64,000 nt of DNA from Margaritifera margaritifera (GCA_029931535.1 JAQPZY010001536.1:1387501-1451500); one strand, 5' to 3'; counted from the first letter of the stretch, positions 56,101 through 60,535 are shown. A program made the numbers and translations. Notes: generated by a model not told the origin, from the letters alone.

Positions 56101-59100
56101 CACCATGGTGGCCTTCTTGAAATATGATGTCTCTACTCCTCCCAAGTGGGTGGCTATATCAGCAGTTTTCACCAGTAGACTTCTTATGATACCTAGTTTG
56201 TCCTAAATGAAAATGGTGCCAGTCATACATCCATTATGACTGCCACGATGACTGTTGTGAAAATCTTCCTGTCACTACTCACATTAAAAGGATGATCATT
56301 ATGACATGGGGTTTGACCAAAAGACTTATAGCAGTATCTACTTTGTCCTAAATGAAAATGGTGCCAATATGACATCCAATATGTCCACCACATCAGCTAA
56401 TTTGAAAATCTTGTTATCGATGAATAATATCAGAGATTGTTTCAACACAGAGCAGTTAAATGTTCTTATCTTGAATTCCTGGAAGTTATTTTTGCCCAGT
56501 TGAAGGGACTCGTTTTTTTTATTGTTCTATTAGTAAAATACTGATACCATGATTTCATTGCAAGTTATAGCAAAATGTCTGCTCATCCTTGAGTGAACCT
56601 CTGAGTGTGAATTTGGGAACTTTAAGTTCACTATAAACTTTGGAACTCAGTTCTCCATACTGAACCCTATCTGTGAAACTTAGCTTTTCATGCATCTAGT
56701 AGGCCTTTTGCTTGGTTCCCTTGCTGTCATTGGTCACATTTGCGAATGAGTATGATAAACCACTGATTAATGTTAGATACTTTAATTATATTACATGTAT
56801 GTAAAGTGTTCTCATTGTTCAATTATTCAGTTGGAAAGGGTTGACTTGACACACAACCATGACCTGTAGCTCTTATACAGGTAGAATTTGTGTGCCTTTT
56901 AACTTTTTTATTCTAACCCTTTTACTTGATTTGATACAAAAGAATAATTGACGTGATAATACAATGCAGGTCAACTTCTAATTGATTGTAATATTGCAAT
57001 CAACATTTCTACAAGTCGAAGATCAAAACACAGTCATAACTTAATTAGGTTCTAACATAAATAATCAGTGTGACAGTTGATGGTCTTTTTTTACATTTGA
57101 ATACAAGAGGGCACATCACATTTGTGATGATTACACTGAAACTGAATTAAACAAATTAAACTGAAACACGAATTTTCCTTGACAAGACATTTAATTGTTA
57201 TTTAATTCTTTTAGTATTGCCACCATTAAGCATTACTAACATTTTAATTGCTTGATATTTCATTGTATATTGTTATTTACAGTGTACTGAGAATTGTTTT
57301 TTTATAGAAATTTTAACAAAATATAAAACGTTTTATTAAAAGTTTCAAATTTCATTATTTTGAATTAAATTTCAGGGCTCTAACCACCATTTTTGATGAT
57401 AAAAGGAGTGATATATCAAGGTTTAATTTACCAATTTTGATCGCGATTTTATTCACAGTCAGTAAATAGGGGACTATTTTGGGGTATTTTTTTATAAGAA
57501 AAATGGGATCCACACATAACCCTGCATTATAAGCGGGTTCATGAGTTATCCAGGCATGCTAAAACTAGGGAGCAATGTACATGCATATATACTTGCTACG
57601 GCCAACCTTACTGTATATGCAGAAAAGAAGTTATAAAACAGTTTTCTGTTCTTCGCTCTGTTCATTTATTATGAAAGGCATGTTTATTGATACAGACCTT
57701 CATCCATATATTCCTATTTTATCATGTAGATATGAACTTGTTGGGTGCTGTGGCCTCCAAGCCATATGAAGTTTTAATTGGAAATCGTGAGTGGATGCAT
57801 CGTAACTGCCTCACTGTGACAGAGAAAATGGACCAAACCATGTCAGAACATGAAGATCAGGGACAAACAGCTGTTCTGTGTGCTATTGATGGTAAGTACT
57901 GAATACATTTAAAATTTATTTTATGTCCATTGTACAGTAAATTGTAATGGCGTATACGACATACTCTTGATGGCTCAGATGTGTGTATAATGTGATTTTT
58001 GAGGCAGAGGAAACCACTTCACTTGAATGCGTTACCACTTACCTTTGCTGTGTTGGAACTGCAAATCAAACCCAGGAAAGCAGAGGTCCAGGGCCAGAGC
58101 AAGTGCAGTATTTCTGTGCTATATTCATGACATTCATTTTCACTTGTTTTACTTAGAACAAATGCTACTATAGACAGGACATTGTGAAGTGTTTTCTGTT
58201 GCATTTTCTTCAGGTGATGCCAGGCTTTGACAAGAGATTACTTTTTGCTAAGAGTTTCAGGTGATTCTTTGACCAATAGTTCAAAAGTTGGCATCATGTT
58301 GGTGGTTAGCAGGTATGGGATGGGGTCAGTTGGTATTGGGTGGGAGGGAAAATAATTTTTGGAGGTGATGTAATATTTTAAATCTTATTTATCTTTATTT
58401 TATATAGATAAATCATTATTCTGACAAATCCAGTTCTCACAATGAGATCAGCTGATTGACCATGTACTGTGTGTCCTATATAAGATCTTCTGCAATAGGA
58501 AATTTACAGAGATATCTTGACAGTGTTGTCTCCATTATTCAAAATGTCTCAGTATTTGAACAGAAATGTTTGGTTACAGATTTCATCCACTATTTTTAAA
58601 CCTACTGTTTTTTCCAGATCATTAATCCAAACTGTAGTGTGGGAATACAGAATTGTCCAGATTAAAAGGGTTTCACTGTATATCTATATTTTACAGGTGT
58701 GGTGGTATCAATGATTGCTGTAGCAGATACTGTAAAGTCGGAGGCTCACCTGGCTATAAACACACTGAAGGAGATGGGATTACAGGTGATCCTCTTGACA
58801 GGGGACAACCAGAAAACTGCCAGAGCTATCGCCAGACAGGTAAGTTAACGTCACAGGTGTTTCCATTATCAAAGACAAAACCCCTCAAAAACTGTAAAAA
58901 TGATTAAGTTGATGATAGTTATTTTCCTTTTTCTTTTTGTTTTATGTAAGTTGAGAACAACATTTTGAAACCAATATTTTTAGCTTTACTGGTCATAGAC
59001 CAGAAGAGCTTATGGGATGGTCTGTCGTCCATATGTCCATTAGCACAAGTTTGTTATTGCTGCTCCTCCTGAACTACTTGGAGGATTGCCATGAAACTTT

Positions 59101-59955
59101 ACACACATATTCATCCCATGGACTAGTTGGTCCTAAATGAAAATGGTGCTGCTCGGACATCCAATATGGCCACCACAGTGGCCATCTTGAAACTTTTGTT
59201 ACCGCTACTCCTCCTGAATGGATGGTCAAATCAACATGGGGTTTTCTCTAAAAGACTTCTTATAATGTCTAGTTGGACCTAAATAAAAATGGTGCCAGTC
59301 TGATGTCCAATATGGCCACCATGGCAGCCATTTTAAAAATCTTGTTATCACATCTCTACTTGAACAGAAAGTCATATTGACATGGGGTTTTCACCAGAAG
59401 ACTTTTTATGATATCCAGTTGGTCTTAAATAAAAATGGTGCCAATCTGACATCCAATATGGCCACCACAGCAGCCATCTTGAATTTTTTTTTATTGCTAC
59501 TCCTGAATGGAAAGTCATATGTTGAAATATTATCTCTATTCCTCTCCAGAGTGTCAGTTGTTTTCGAGGGACTCTTGTTATTATGGTGTTGCTTTATCTA
59601 TCTGTCCATCCACTTATCTGTCAGTCAGTATGTCCAGTTAGGTTTTTGCATTTAGGTAAAAAGACTACCAGAACCTTGTCTTCAGATCTTGACCTTTACC
59701 AAGCTTTGTACTGAAATCTTGTACTAAATCGATCTAAATTTTCCTCCTCAGGTTGGAATCCAGAAGGTGTTTGCAGAGGTTTTGCCATCACATAAGGTCA
59801 AAAAAATTAAACAGATTCAGGAATCAGGTCATGTCGTTGCCATGGTAGGAGATGGGGTCAATGACTCACCAGCCTTAGCTCAAGCCGATGTTGGCATCGC
59901 CATAGGAACAGGTACTGATGTGGCCGTGGAAGCAGCAGACATCGTTTTGATTAAG
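424..59955 (+). CDS. ATP7: Copper-transporting P1B-type ATPase, ATP7A/ATP7B orthologue (17 exons, both ends outside window)
   Basis: Pumps Cu(I) across Golgi or plasma membranes using ATP; N-terminal domains take copper from an Atox1-type chaperone. The 17 exons listed separately join in frame to 1284 codons without a stop. In that joined numbering: half a metal-binding domain (1-36), four domains in exon 1 with CxxC near 59, 134, 223 and 307, two more with CxxC near 416 and 493, helices from about 569 on, TGE at 821-823, CPC at 945-947, the phosphorylated Asp of DKTGT at 989, His of SEHP at 1031, TGD at 1203 and GDGVND at 1249-1254. All catalytic residues in the visible part are present. Every junction has AG acceptor and GT donor and matching phase. 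Missing are the N-terminus upstream and, downstream, the helices after GDGVND and the tail with trafficking signals. A single ATP7 rather than the A or B form is expected in an invertebrate, so the symbol is generic. Family assignment is very sure; exon edges rest on splice consensus and homology recalled from the family. Confidence 0.97.
1890..2530 (+). repeat. Tandem repeat in intron 1, units of about 150-170 bp
   Basis: Four diverged units marked by ATGAAACTTGGTATGC and TCTGTCTGATCAGCATTTT. Confidence 0.7.
3020..3265 (-). mobile_element. tRNA-derived SINE with duplicated tail
   Basis: Same family as 35728-35893. The tail unit (TATTTCTTGCCAGGAATAAC, AGGCAAGGTACCTTGCT) is present twice, at about 3045-3100 and 3118-3178. 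The tRNA-like head (complement TAACTCAGCTGAGCGTCTAA) lies at 3240-3262. Confidence 0.6.
3545..3748 (+). CDS. ATP7: ATP7 exon 2: linker and first half of a metal-binding domain
   Basis: Acceptor TTCAATAG ends at 3544. The first two bases complete a GAT codon with the G left by exon 1. It encodes a linker of about 40 residues with a DDDEYD acidic stretch, then [12 protein letters not shown] and the first helix of the domain. Donor is the weak form G|GTTTGT at 3749. Phase 1 at the end matches exon 3. Confidence 0.93.
3944..4076 (+). repeat. 24-bp tandem repeat
   Basis: Five units of ACAAACTGCACATAAACCTG with a short joining sequence GAGAG. Confidence 0.9.
4256..4587 (-). mobile_element. Degenerate copy of the double-hairpin MITE
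   Basis: Shows a diverged first hairpin (TGTAGACTTGGATCCGCC with AGCAGTTCAGGTCTACA, loop ACATAATACGCT) and traces of the second near 4490-4550 (ATCTGGGTCTGTTCTGTTTG). It ends near AATACAGTA. About 110 bp longer than the good copies. Confidence 0.4.
4588..6419. other. Intron 2, nothing recognised
   Basis: AT-rich, no exon-like frame with splice signals and ATP7 similarity, no clear repeat structure. Confidence 0.6.
6420..8035 (+). repeat. Tandem repeat of large diverged units (part of intron 2)
   Basis: Units of very roughly 150-300 bp with TTCATGACCACATAG, ATCATGAAACTTG and AGGTCATTGTGACC. The last unit is split by the hAT element and resumes at 9663-9735. The 94-bp palindrome is also inside. 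Confidence 0.65.
7711..7804. repeat. Perfect 94-bp palindrome
   Basis: Two 47-bp arms with no spacer, centred between 7757 and 7758. I checked the pairing base by base. Each arm contains the phrase TATTTTCACATGT twice. It could extrude a cruciform or be a palindromic MITE. Pairing stops sharply beyond 7711 and 7804. Confidence 0.93.
8339..8773 (-). pseudogene. hAT transposase, C-terminal dimerisation domain
   Basis: Open frame on the minus strand with [30 protein letters not shown], and a conserved end region. The S-N-A-x-x-E-R-x-F-S motif is the hallmark of the hAT C-terminal dimer domain. A plausible acceptor (TTAATTACAG) sits directly upstream at 8774 onward, so this was an exon. The catalytic RNase H-like part is absent. 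Confidence 0.85.
8890..9068 (-). pseudogene. hAT transposase, N-terminal zinc-finger remnant with in-frame stop
   Basis: An ATG at 9068 opens [12 protein letters not shown] and runs to [13 protein letters not shown], then TGA, then [20 protein letters not shown] in the same frame. Related proteins of the DUF4371/hAT group have Trp at the TGA position, so this looks like a TGG-to-TGA change. The C-x-x-C fits the BED-like finger that starts these proteins. Confidence 0.6.
9736..11499. other. Intron 2, nothing recognised
   Basis: AT-rich single-copy-looking sequence. Short open frames here are random. Confidence 0.6.
11500..12545 (+). repeat. Tandem duplication with about 387-bp period
   Basis: TCTCATCAGAGGC at 11644 and 12031, and ACAGTGATCAATGCTTCA at about 11853 and 12238, mark two copies. 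A third, partial one (AATCAGCGCTGGC...TTTTGATGTGCC) ends near 12545. Confidence 0.75.
12540..13145 (+). mobile_element. Possible remnant of a DNA transposon with acidic N-terminal coding start
   Basis: At 12657-12720 the + strand reads [17 protein letters not shown], a TAG stop, then E-F-E-G-L. That is an acidic start like those of piggyBac-type transposases. Near 13085 there is GTGCGTTATAACCCAGTGCACGTTAA, which resembles terminal sequence of a small DNA element. No ends could be paired. Confidence 0.3.
13316..13520 (+). other. Unidentified coding-like segment
   Basis: After an acceptor-like TTTTTGCAG (13315), an open frame of 67 codons ends in TAG at 13518-13520. It includes [20 protein letters not shown] and [14 protein letters not shown]. 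The G/C-richer third positions and balanced amino acid use look like protein, unlike the surrounding intron. I do not recognise it; it could be a captured or retroposed exon or a transposon piece. Confidence 0.4.
13914..14149 (-). mobile_element. tRNA-derived SINE, same family as 46840, with 11-bp target duplication
   Basis: Reverse orientation. B box complement is GAGACTCGAACC (GAGCCGAGACTCGAACCCAC), A box complement CCACTCAGCCACCC. The body matches the copy at 46840-47086. Flanked by GGACATTAGGA at 13903-13913 and 14150-14160. Confidence 0.85.
14161..15661. other. Intron 2, end part, nothing recognised
   Basis: No repeat or coding signal until the exon 3 acceptor. Confidence 0.6.
15662..15825 (+). 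CDS. ATP7: ATP7 exon 3: second half of the metal-binding domain begun in exon 2
   Basis: Acceptor AAATTTCAG ends at 15661, after an intron of 11.9 kb, the largest in the window. It encodes [18 protein letters not shown] and closes with S-S-I-G-F-S-A-T-V, completing the domain. It then begins the next domain with T-V-E-L-H. Donor GTATGT at 15826, phase 0. Confidence 0.93.
16430..16670 (+). repeat. 33-bp tandem repeat
   Basis: About seven units of TTTAGTAAGACTTCAGGTTG plus AGTCACTTATATA. Confidence 0.9.
17825..18000 (+). repeat. Short interspersed repeat with GGTCTCTCAAGACAG phrases
   Basis: Phrases CTCTTGAAAGACCACC and GGTCTCTCAAGACAGGTGGT recur here and at 60405-60535, where they stand directly before the 60536 element. 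Confidence 0.6.
18128..18289 (+). CDS. ATP7: ATP7 exon 4: last metal-binding domain, main part
   Basis: Acceptor TTCTTTTCAG ends at 18127. The exon encodes I-T-G-M-T-C-A-S-C and most of the domain nearest the membrane, ending I-M-D-I-I-K. Phase 0 at both ends; donor GTAAAA at 18290. In ATP7 proteins the two membrane-proximal domains are the ones most important for transport, and both keep an intact CxxC here. Confidence 0.93.
18365..18680 (-). mobile_element. tRNA-derived SINE with tandemly repeated head
   Basis: Minus strand. B box GTTCAAATCCTG (complement at about 18494-18505) and A box-like GTGACTCAGAGGTTAGCATG. The body carries AAAGTTCCTTGCCCAGAGAT. The head segment ATTCTGCATGCTAACCTCTG (as written on +) occurs three times, near 18531, 18581 and 18631, with about 50-bp period, so the promoter end has been multiplied. 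Confidence 0.65.
19171..20380. mobile_element. Possible 1.2-kb non-autonomous DNA element
   Basis: Left end CAGTCAAACCTGT (19171) and right end ACAGGTTTTACTG (near 20368-20380) are near-inverted. Both are followed inward by similar text (GCAGCCACC / GGTGACTGCT). It includes an (ATT)n run at 19303-19351. Repeats of the phrase TGACTGCTGAAAGCAGGTGACTG lie near the right end. No coding region. Confidence 0.4.
19303..19351 (+). repeat. (ATT)n microsatellite
   Basis: About 16 uninterrupted ATT units. Confidence 0.95.
20618..20697 (+). CDS. ATP7: ATP7 exon 5: end of last metal-binding domain and linker to helix 1
   Basis: A short 80-nt exon. The acceptor CACTTTTAG ends at 20617. It encodes G-L-G-F-D-A-K-L-L, the C-terminal strand of the domain, then a charged linker with Y-D-H-R-D-E-I-K. 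This lies directly before the first membrane helix, as in human ATP7B. Donor GTATAT at 20698, phase 2. Confidence 0.92.
21600..22345 (+). repeat. Tandem repeat, units of about 140-145 bp, with defined tail
   Basis: Units marked by ACCAAATTTGACAG, AAATGATGCTGATC and CCATCAAATATGG. The array ends with GATTTCTTGGCCAACTG and GCCCACTTGGGCCACTTGTT, the same tail as the array at 45740. Confidence 0.8.
22346..24189. other. Intron 5, nothing recognised
   Basis: Holds a short (TA)n run near 22496 and no coding signal. Confidence 0.6.
24190..24430 (+). repeat. About 31-33 bp tandem repeat
   Basis: Seven to eight units mixing GATGACTGAGGAAATCAGGC and GAAAAATCCTGAAGAAATCA. The long open frame across it is only a consequence of the repeat. 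Confidence 0.9.
24613..24834 (-). mobile_element. Double-hairpin MITE, copy 1
   Basis: About 222 bp. Ends are TACCGTATATACTC and GAGTATATACAGTA, bounded by TA. Inside are two consecutive hairpins, one with stem ATAGACCCTTGATCTGC and one with CATAGACCCAGATCTG, separated by a spacer with GTTTGTTCTACTGATTAGTCC. Orientation is opposite to the copies at 28750 and 61735. Confidence 0.8.
25092..25398 (+). CDS. ATP7: ATP7 exon 6: membrane helices 1 and 2 with Met/His-rich loop
   Basis: Acceptor TTTTTCAG ends at 25091. The exon encodes [14 protein letters not shown] (helix 1), a lumenal loop of roughly 60 residues rich in Met and His (including [24 protein letters not shown]), and helix 2 with I-P-G-L-S-L-D-N-L, ending S-T-P-V-Q. 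A His/Met-rich first lumenal loop is known in ATP7A, where it helps release copper. The loop also has three N-x-S/T sites (D-T-T, I-T-I types), possible glycosylation. Donor GTATGT. Confidence 0.94.
26000..27760 (+). repeat. Tandem repeat of about 150-180 bp units, interrupted
   Basis: Units marked by ATATATCATGACTAGAC, CACATACCATAGCCATG, AAGGTCACGGCAAG and TAACTTTTGAACCACT. An unrelated insertion lies at about 26510-27345. Confidence 0.75.
26665..26765 (+). other. Unidentified short coding-like segment
   Basis: An ATG near 26681 opens [12 protein letters not shown] and runs to K-T-F-K, followed by a donor-like G|GTATGT. It lies within an 830-bp insertion (26510-27345) in the 26.0-27.7 kb tandem array. 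It may be an exon of a mobile element. Evidence is thin. Confidence 0.25.
27840..28420 (+). repeat. Interspersed element with tandem body, partial copy
   Basis: Begins AGCTCTACTGGTCATAGAC. The body has repeated units containing TAGTTGGTCCTAAATGAA, ATCCAATATGGC and GGGGTTTTCACC. Shares its start with 58980 and 60536. Confidence 0.75.
28750..28970 (+). mobile_element. Double-hairpin MITE, copy 2
   Basis: 221 bp, TACCGTATATACTCG to GAGTATACACAGTA. First hairpin stem is CATAGACCCAGATCTGCC, second is CATAGACCCTGATCTGC. The two stems differ at one central base. The spacer matches the other copies. Confidence 0.8.
29315..29548 (+). CDS. ATP7: ATP7 exon 7: membrane helices 3 and 4
   Basis: Acceptor TTTTGTTACAG ends at 29314. 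The exon encodes [27 protein letters not shown] (helix 3) and [23 protein letters not shown] (helix 4). Donor GTATCC at 29549 is imperfect. A complete DNA transposon starts only 70 bp further on. If the intron were retained, translation would run on to a stop at 29669-29671. Confidence 0.95.
29619..29643 (+). repeat. Left terminal inverted repeat of the 29.6-35.2 kb transposon
   Basis: 25 bp, identical to the reverse complement of 35164-35188. Preceded by the target duplicate GATAC at 29614-29618. Confidence 0.95.
30209..31115. promoter_or_regulatory. Left subterminal motif set (four copies of GTAGTGTCTGTAAC)
   Basis: Copies at 30209-30223 (+), 30374-30387 (-), 30757-30771 (+) and 31101-31115 (-). 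They alternate in direction, making two head-to-head pairs. None lies in the main coding exon. Such motifs at both sides of a transposase gene usually bind the transposase (as in hAT, En/Spm and P elements); that role is inference here. Confidence 0.75.
30679..30718 (+). CDS. Predicted first coding exon of the transposase
   Basis: An ATG at 30679 opens 13 codons ([13 protein letters not shown]) plus one base. A strong donor G|GTAAGT follows at 30719. Spliced to the acceptor at 31378, the leftover G completes a GGA codon and enters the long frame exactly, giving about 973 residues. The 660-bp intron contains two of the seven subterminal motifs. This is inferred from splice signals only, with no transcript evidence. 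Confidence 0.6.
31379..34260 (+). CDS. Transposase-like protein, DDE/RNase H-like core, main exon
   Basis: The open frame runs about 960 codons to TGA at 34258. No ATG opens it: a TGA lies just upstream at 31360 and the first in-frame ATG is about 80 codons in. The clean acceptor GCTTTTAG at 31371-31378 suggests a spliced start (see 30679). Numbered from codon 31369, regions in order are: a Lys/Arg-rich, probably coiled-coil N-terminus (to about 135); two Cys clusters (near 379-386 and 433-446) that could bind zinc; a core with V-M-D-F-S-E-N-Y (Asp 537), K-H-D-A-D (His 593), [11 protein letters not shown] (Asp 624) and [12 protein letters not shown] (Glu 653, His 656); a Lys-rich stretch; and a small compact domain at about 862-935 with alternating strands, tudor- or chromo-like at a guess. 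I recall the S/G-H-G-K-x-x-C-D-G block and M-D-x-S-E/Q-N-Y from widespread uncharacterised invertebrate proteins. The catalytic assignment is inference. Confidence 0.85.
34285..35002 (+). promoter_or_regulatory. Right subterminal motif set (three copies of GTAGTGTCTGTAAC)
   Basis: Copies at 34285-34299, 34634-34648 and 34989-35002, all in + direction, spaced 349 and 355 bp. The first begins 25 bp after the transposase stop codon. They lie in the presumed 3' untranslated region of the element. Confidence 0.75.
34937..34942 (+). terminator. Polyadenylation signal of the transposase transcript
   Basis: AATAAA about 680 bp after the stop codon and 250 bp before the right end of the element. It has the same orientation as the host ATP7 gene. 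Confidence 0.5.
35164..35188 (-). repeat. Right terminal inverted repeat of the 29.6-35.2 kb transposon
   Basis: 25 bp, perfect inverted match to 29619-29643, followed by the second GATAC at 35189-35193. Confidence 0.95.
35728..35893 (-). mobile_element. tRNA-derived SINE
   Basis: Minus strand, A box-like CAGTCAGTAGAGCATCCG and B box GTTCAAATCCCAATG. The tail carries AAGTACCTTGCTCAAGGGTA and the phrase AACAAGTTGAGC, shared with the element at 3020-3265. Confidence 0.7.
35940..36152. mobile_element. Short MITE with internal tandem duplication
   Basis: Imperfect inverted ends: CCAGGCCTGGAGATCATAAAA at left; the complement of the right end begins CCTGGCCTGGAAATCATAAA. Inside, a unit of about 75 bp containing CAATCAGAAAT and ATGACATTTGTGATT is present twice in direct orientation. 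No target duplication identified. Confidence 0.55.
36230..36850 (+). repeat. Tandem repeat of about 120-135 bp units
   Basis: Four to five units marked by ACTTTGTGGATGG, AGAAGCCTATTGATTTTGG and AAGGTCAAGGTCACTGTGAC. Confidence 0.75.
37180..37320 (+). CDS. ATP7: ATP7 exon 8: start of actuator domain
   Basis: Acceptor TTAATGTAG ends at 37179. It encodes [18 protein letters not shown] and ends V-Q-R-G-D-I-M-K, directly continuing the cytoplasmic helix that follows membrane helix 4. Phase 0 on both sides; donor GTAAGT. Confidence 0.95.
38593..38701 (+). CDS. ATP7: ATP7 exon 9: actuator domain with TGE dephosphorylation loop
   Basis: Acceptor GTTTCTAG ends at 38592. The exon encodes [12 protein letters not shown] and [12 protein letters not shown]. 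The TGE glutamate carries out dephosphorylation of the aspartyl phosphate in all P-type ATPases. Donor GTTAGT at 38702, phase 1. Confidence 0.95.
38760..39835 (+). repeat. Tandem repeat of about 124-146 bp units
   Basis: Units marked by AGTCATGAAACTT at 38961, 39107, 39348, 39620 and 39744, with GTCACAGTGACCTACTTT and TTTCTCTGACACTGTTGTAT. Confidence 0.8.
40967..41091 (+). CDS. ATP7: ATP7 exon 10: end of actuator domain
   Basis: Acceptor TCTCTGCTAG ends at 40966. The exon encodes [37 protein letters not shown]. Donor GTGGGT at 41092 runs straight into an (AAT)n microsatellite that starts 6 bp inside the intron, an unusual setting for a donor. Confidence 0.94.
41098..41190 (+). repeat. (AAT)n microsatellite
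   Basis: About 30 AAT units with one CAA and one ATT variant, starting 6 bp after the donor of ATP7 exon 10. A further AAT run at 41654-41690 resumes after the MITE. Confidence 0.95.
41192..41649. mobile_element. Non-autonomous pogo/Tigger-like MITE
   Basis: 458 bp with ends CAGCTCTCCCTCGTAACATG and, inverted, CAGCTCTCCATTGTTATAAT, flanked by TA on both sides. CAG...CCTCG-TATA-type ends with TA duplication are typical of Tigger/pogo-derived MITEs. The element sits inside an (AAT)n microsatellite. No coding capacity seen. Confidence 0.65.
42394..43145 (+). repeat. 43-46 bp satellite, about 17 units
   Basis: Unit reads TTATGTTATCCAATCATTTT, then TTAACATTTTCACAAAACTCCTCAG. Anchors at 42411, 42454, 42499, 42544 and 42589 give steps of 43-45 bp. 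Apparent open frames across it are repeat artefacts. Confidence 0.9.
43446..43520 (+). repeat. 25-bp tandem repeat, three units
   Basis: TGTCATTGGTCTTAGTGCTG plus TGCTG at 43446, 43471 and 43496. Confidence 0.9.
43665..44065 (+). mobile_element. Second, shorter copy of the same LINE 3' end
   Basis: CAGTGTCCACTGACAGTGGA through GAGGGAATG matches 45254-45392, and the T-rich region after 43805 matches the 3' untranslated region after 45415. It ends about 105 bp before ATP7 exon 11. Confidence 0.7.
44171..44305 (+). CDS. ATP7: ATP7 exon 11: membrane helix 5
   Basis: Acceptor TCTGTTTTAG ends at 44170. The exon encodes [18 protein letters not shown], then a hydrophobic segment, ending K-L-I-D-P-S-F-D. 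The loop between helices 5 and 6 is short compared with human ATP7B. Donor GTAAGT, phase 0. Confidence 0.94.
45000..45740 (+). mobile_element. 3' end of a non-LTR retrotransposon (LINE)
   Basis: Reads on + as [38 protein letters not shown], a stop codon (TGA near 45230), then [17 protein letters not shown]. This is the post-RNase H C-terminal text common to I/Jockey-group LINEs. It is followed by a T-rich 3' untranslated region and a (TACA)n tail. Truncated at 5' and inactive. Confidence 0.75.
45646..45740 (+). repeat. (TACA)n and (TTACA)n simple repeat, LINE tail
   Basis: TACATACATAGATACATACA grading into TTACATTACA. It follows the LINE 3' end directly. Confidence 0.9.
45740..47145 (+). repeat. 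Tandem repeat of the 21.6-kb family, about seven units, split by a SINE
   Basis: Same phrases as 21600-22345 (AAATGATGCCAATCTGCC, CTGAACAGAATTTGACC). The tail is interrupted by the SINE at 46840-47086 and ends CACTTGGGCCTCTTGTT. Confidence 0.8.
46840..47086 (+). mobile_element. tRNA-derived SINE with 12-bp target duplication
   Basis: The head resembles a tRNA, with A box GGTGGCTGAGTGGTC and B box GGTTCAAGTCTC. A conserved body (CCGTGGGTCGGTGGTTCTTC, CTCCACCAAATATACTGG) and a tail ending in ACA repeats follow. It is flanked by GCAGATGTCAGA at 46828-46839 and 47087-47098. It inserted into the end of the 45.7-46.8 kb tandem array. Confidence 0.85.
47640..50900 (+). mobile_element. Decayed DIRS-like retroelement
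   Basis: At about 49894-50095, across frameshifts and stops, reverse transcriptase text is readable: [27 protein letters not shown]-like, then [12 protein letters not shown]. The S-I-D-L-x-D-A-Y-x-x-I-P-I-H form is typical of DIRS elements. Imperfect inverted repeats (ACCTCCCCTT...TTTACTAGTTTGAGC near 47906-47968, complement near 50742-50808) fit that order. The segment 48190-49650 would be the gag-like part. No intact frame remains. Confidence 0.55.
50917..51112 (+). repeat. 98-bp tandem duplication beside ATP7 exon 12
   Basis: Two near-identical copies start at 50917 and 51015 (TATTCTTGGTGAAACATAAT through TTTCATAGG and CTTAAGTTAAAATGATG). The second ends about 33 bp before the exon 12 acceptor. 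Confidence 0.9.
51146..51337 (+). CDS. ATP7: ATP7 exon 12: membrane helix 6 with CPC copper site
   Basis: Acceptor TTATGCAG ends at 51145. The exon encodes [22 protein letters not shown], the signature of P1B-1 copper pumps, where both cysteines bind Cu(I) in the membrane, and ends [11 protein letters not shown]. Donor GTATGT, phase 0. Confidence 0.96.
52010..52860 (+). repeat. Tandem repeat of about 153-156 bp units
   Basis: Five units. ACCAAATTTG-type anchors lie at 52091, 52246, 52399, about 52555 and about 52722. They share GATTTCCAGCAT and GATTGTCCATCCTCC. The array starts after a (CTGT)n run. Confidence 0.8.
53123..53305 (+). CDS. ATP7: ATP7 exon 13: phosphorylation site and SEHP motif
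   Basis: Acceptor CCTCTTGCAG ends at 53122. The exon encodes [15 protein letters not shown], whose Asp is phosphorylated in the transport cycle, and [13 protein letters not shown]. The His of SEHP positions ATP; its human ATP7B counterpart (His1069) is the commonest Wilson disease site. Donor GTAAGA. Confidence 0.96.
53951..54164 (+). CDS. ATP7: ATP7 exon 14: nucleotide-binding domain
   Basis: Acceptor ATTTCATAG ends at 53950. The exon encodes [12 protein letters not shown], the glycine-rich motif of the nucleotide-binding domain, followed by a less conserved insert ending V-A-I-E. Insert length and sequence vary widely in this family. Donor is the weak G|GTTTGT at 54165, phase 1. Confidence 0.93.
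54740..55570 (+). mobile_element. Fragment of the same DIRS-like element
   Basis: Begins with CACATTAATGTTAGGA and ATCCAGCC, as at 47780, and continues with text like 48190-48800. It holds no open frame of note, and ends where the 55575 tandem repeat starts. Confidence 0.45.
55575..56515 (+). repeat. Tandem repeat, units of about 135-150 bp
   Basis: About six units marked by CATGGGGTTTTCACC, TAGTTGGTCCTAAATGAA and TATGGCCACC. The end AGTTGAAGGGACTC is shared in outline with the ends of 58980-59575 and 60536-61595. Confidence 0.8.
57730..57891 (+). CDS. ATP7: ATP7 exon 15: nucleotide-binding domain, later part
   Basis: Acceptor ATCATGTAG ends at 57729. The exon encodes [14 protein letters not shown] and [13 protein letters not shown], matching the known ATP7 block G-N-R-E-W and G-Q-T-A. 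Donor GTAAGT at 57892, phase 1. Confidence 0.94.
58697..58839 (+). CDS. ATP7: ATP7 exon 16: phosphorylation domain, TGDN motif
   Basis: Acceptor TATTTTACAG ends at 58696. The exon encodes [13 protein letters not shown] and [16 protein letters not shown]. The TGD loop contacts ATP. Donor GTAAGT at 58840, phase 0. Confidence 0.95.
58980..59575 (+). repeat. Interspersed element with tandem body, near-complete copy
   Basis: Starts TTTAGCTTTACTGGTCATAGAC, has three to four body units and ends GAGGGACTCTTGTTATT. It lies in intron 16. Confidence 0.8.
59752..59955 (+). CDS. ATP7: ATP7 exon 17: GDGVND hinge; last exon seen
   Basis: Acceptor TTCCTCCTCAG ends at 59751. The exon encodes [15 protein letters not shown] and [15 protein letters not shown], ending A-A-D-I-V-L-I-K. 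Donor GTAATT at 59956. The next exon should begin with the N-D-L-L-D-type motif before membrane helix 7. I found nothing like it up to 64000, so the gene continues beyond the window. Confidence 0.95.
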
Positions 59956-60389
59956 GTAATTTTCCTTCCTCTATTGGGCTGTTGCCAGAGCAGACTTAAC
60001 TTCAATCTTTTTTTCCCTTCAAAGCAAAAGTTTTTCCTTGAAAATGATACAATATTTGTAGATCATTTTACGACAAACTCAGAAAATGTCATAAAAATTG
60101 CTTAAAGATTGTAAGAGTTTTAATATGCATATATTAGATACTTAAAACTATCCAAGTTGCAGCTACAATTTTACAAAGTTGAACAAACAACAACACATGA
60201 TTATGCAATGATGAATAACATGTAGCCTGCATTAGCAAAGGTCAGTATTCCATTGGCATTCAAGATAGATATGAGTTGGGTTGGTGATTTATCATTTTGC
60301 ACAGGAAATCCAATGCTGATAGTATTTCAGATATTGTGAACACCATCATATCAGCATATTTTTCTCTATCTTCACAACTGCAGTTTTAT

Positions 60390-60535
60390 CCTAACACACA
60401 CACACACACCTGTCTTGAAAGACCACTGTTATGAGACCACCTGTCGTGAGAGACCAGGTTCTCAGTGCACTGATTTATTGATTCTTTAGTGTTTTGATCT
60501 GCTCTGAATGACCACCTGTCTTGAGAGACCATGAT
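60390..60535 (+). repeat. Second copy of the GGTCTCTCAAGACAG-type repeat, with (AC)n
   Basis: An (AC)n run at about 60394-60408, then CCTGTCTTGAAAGACCACTG and CCACCTGTCTTGAGAGACCA. Confidence 0.6.
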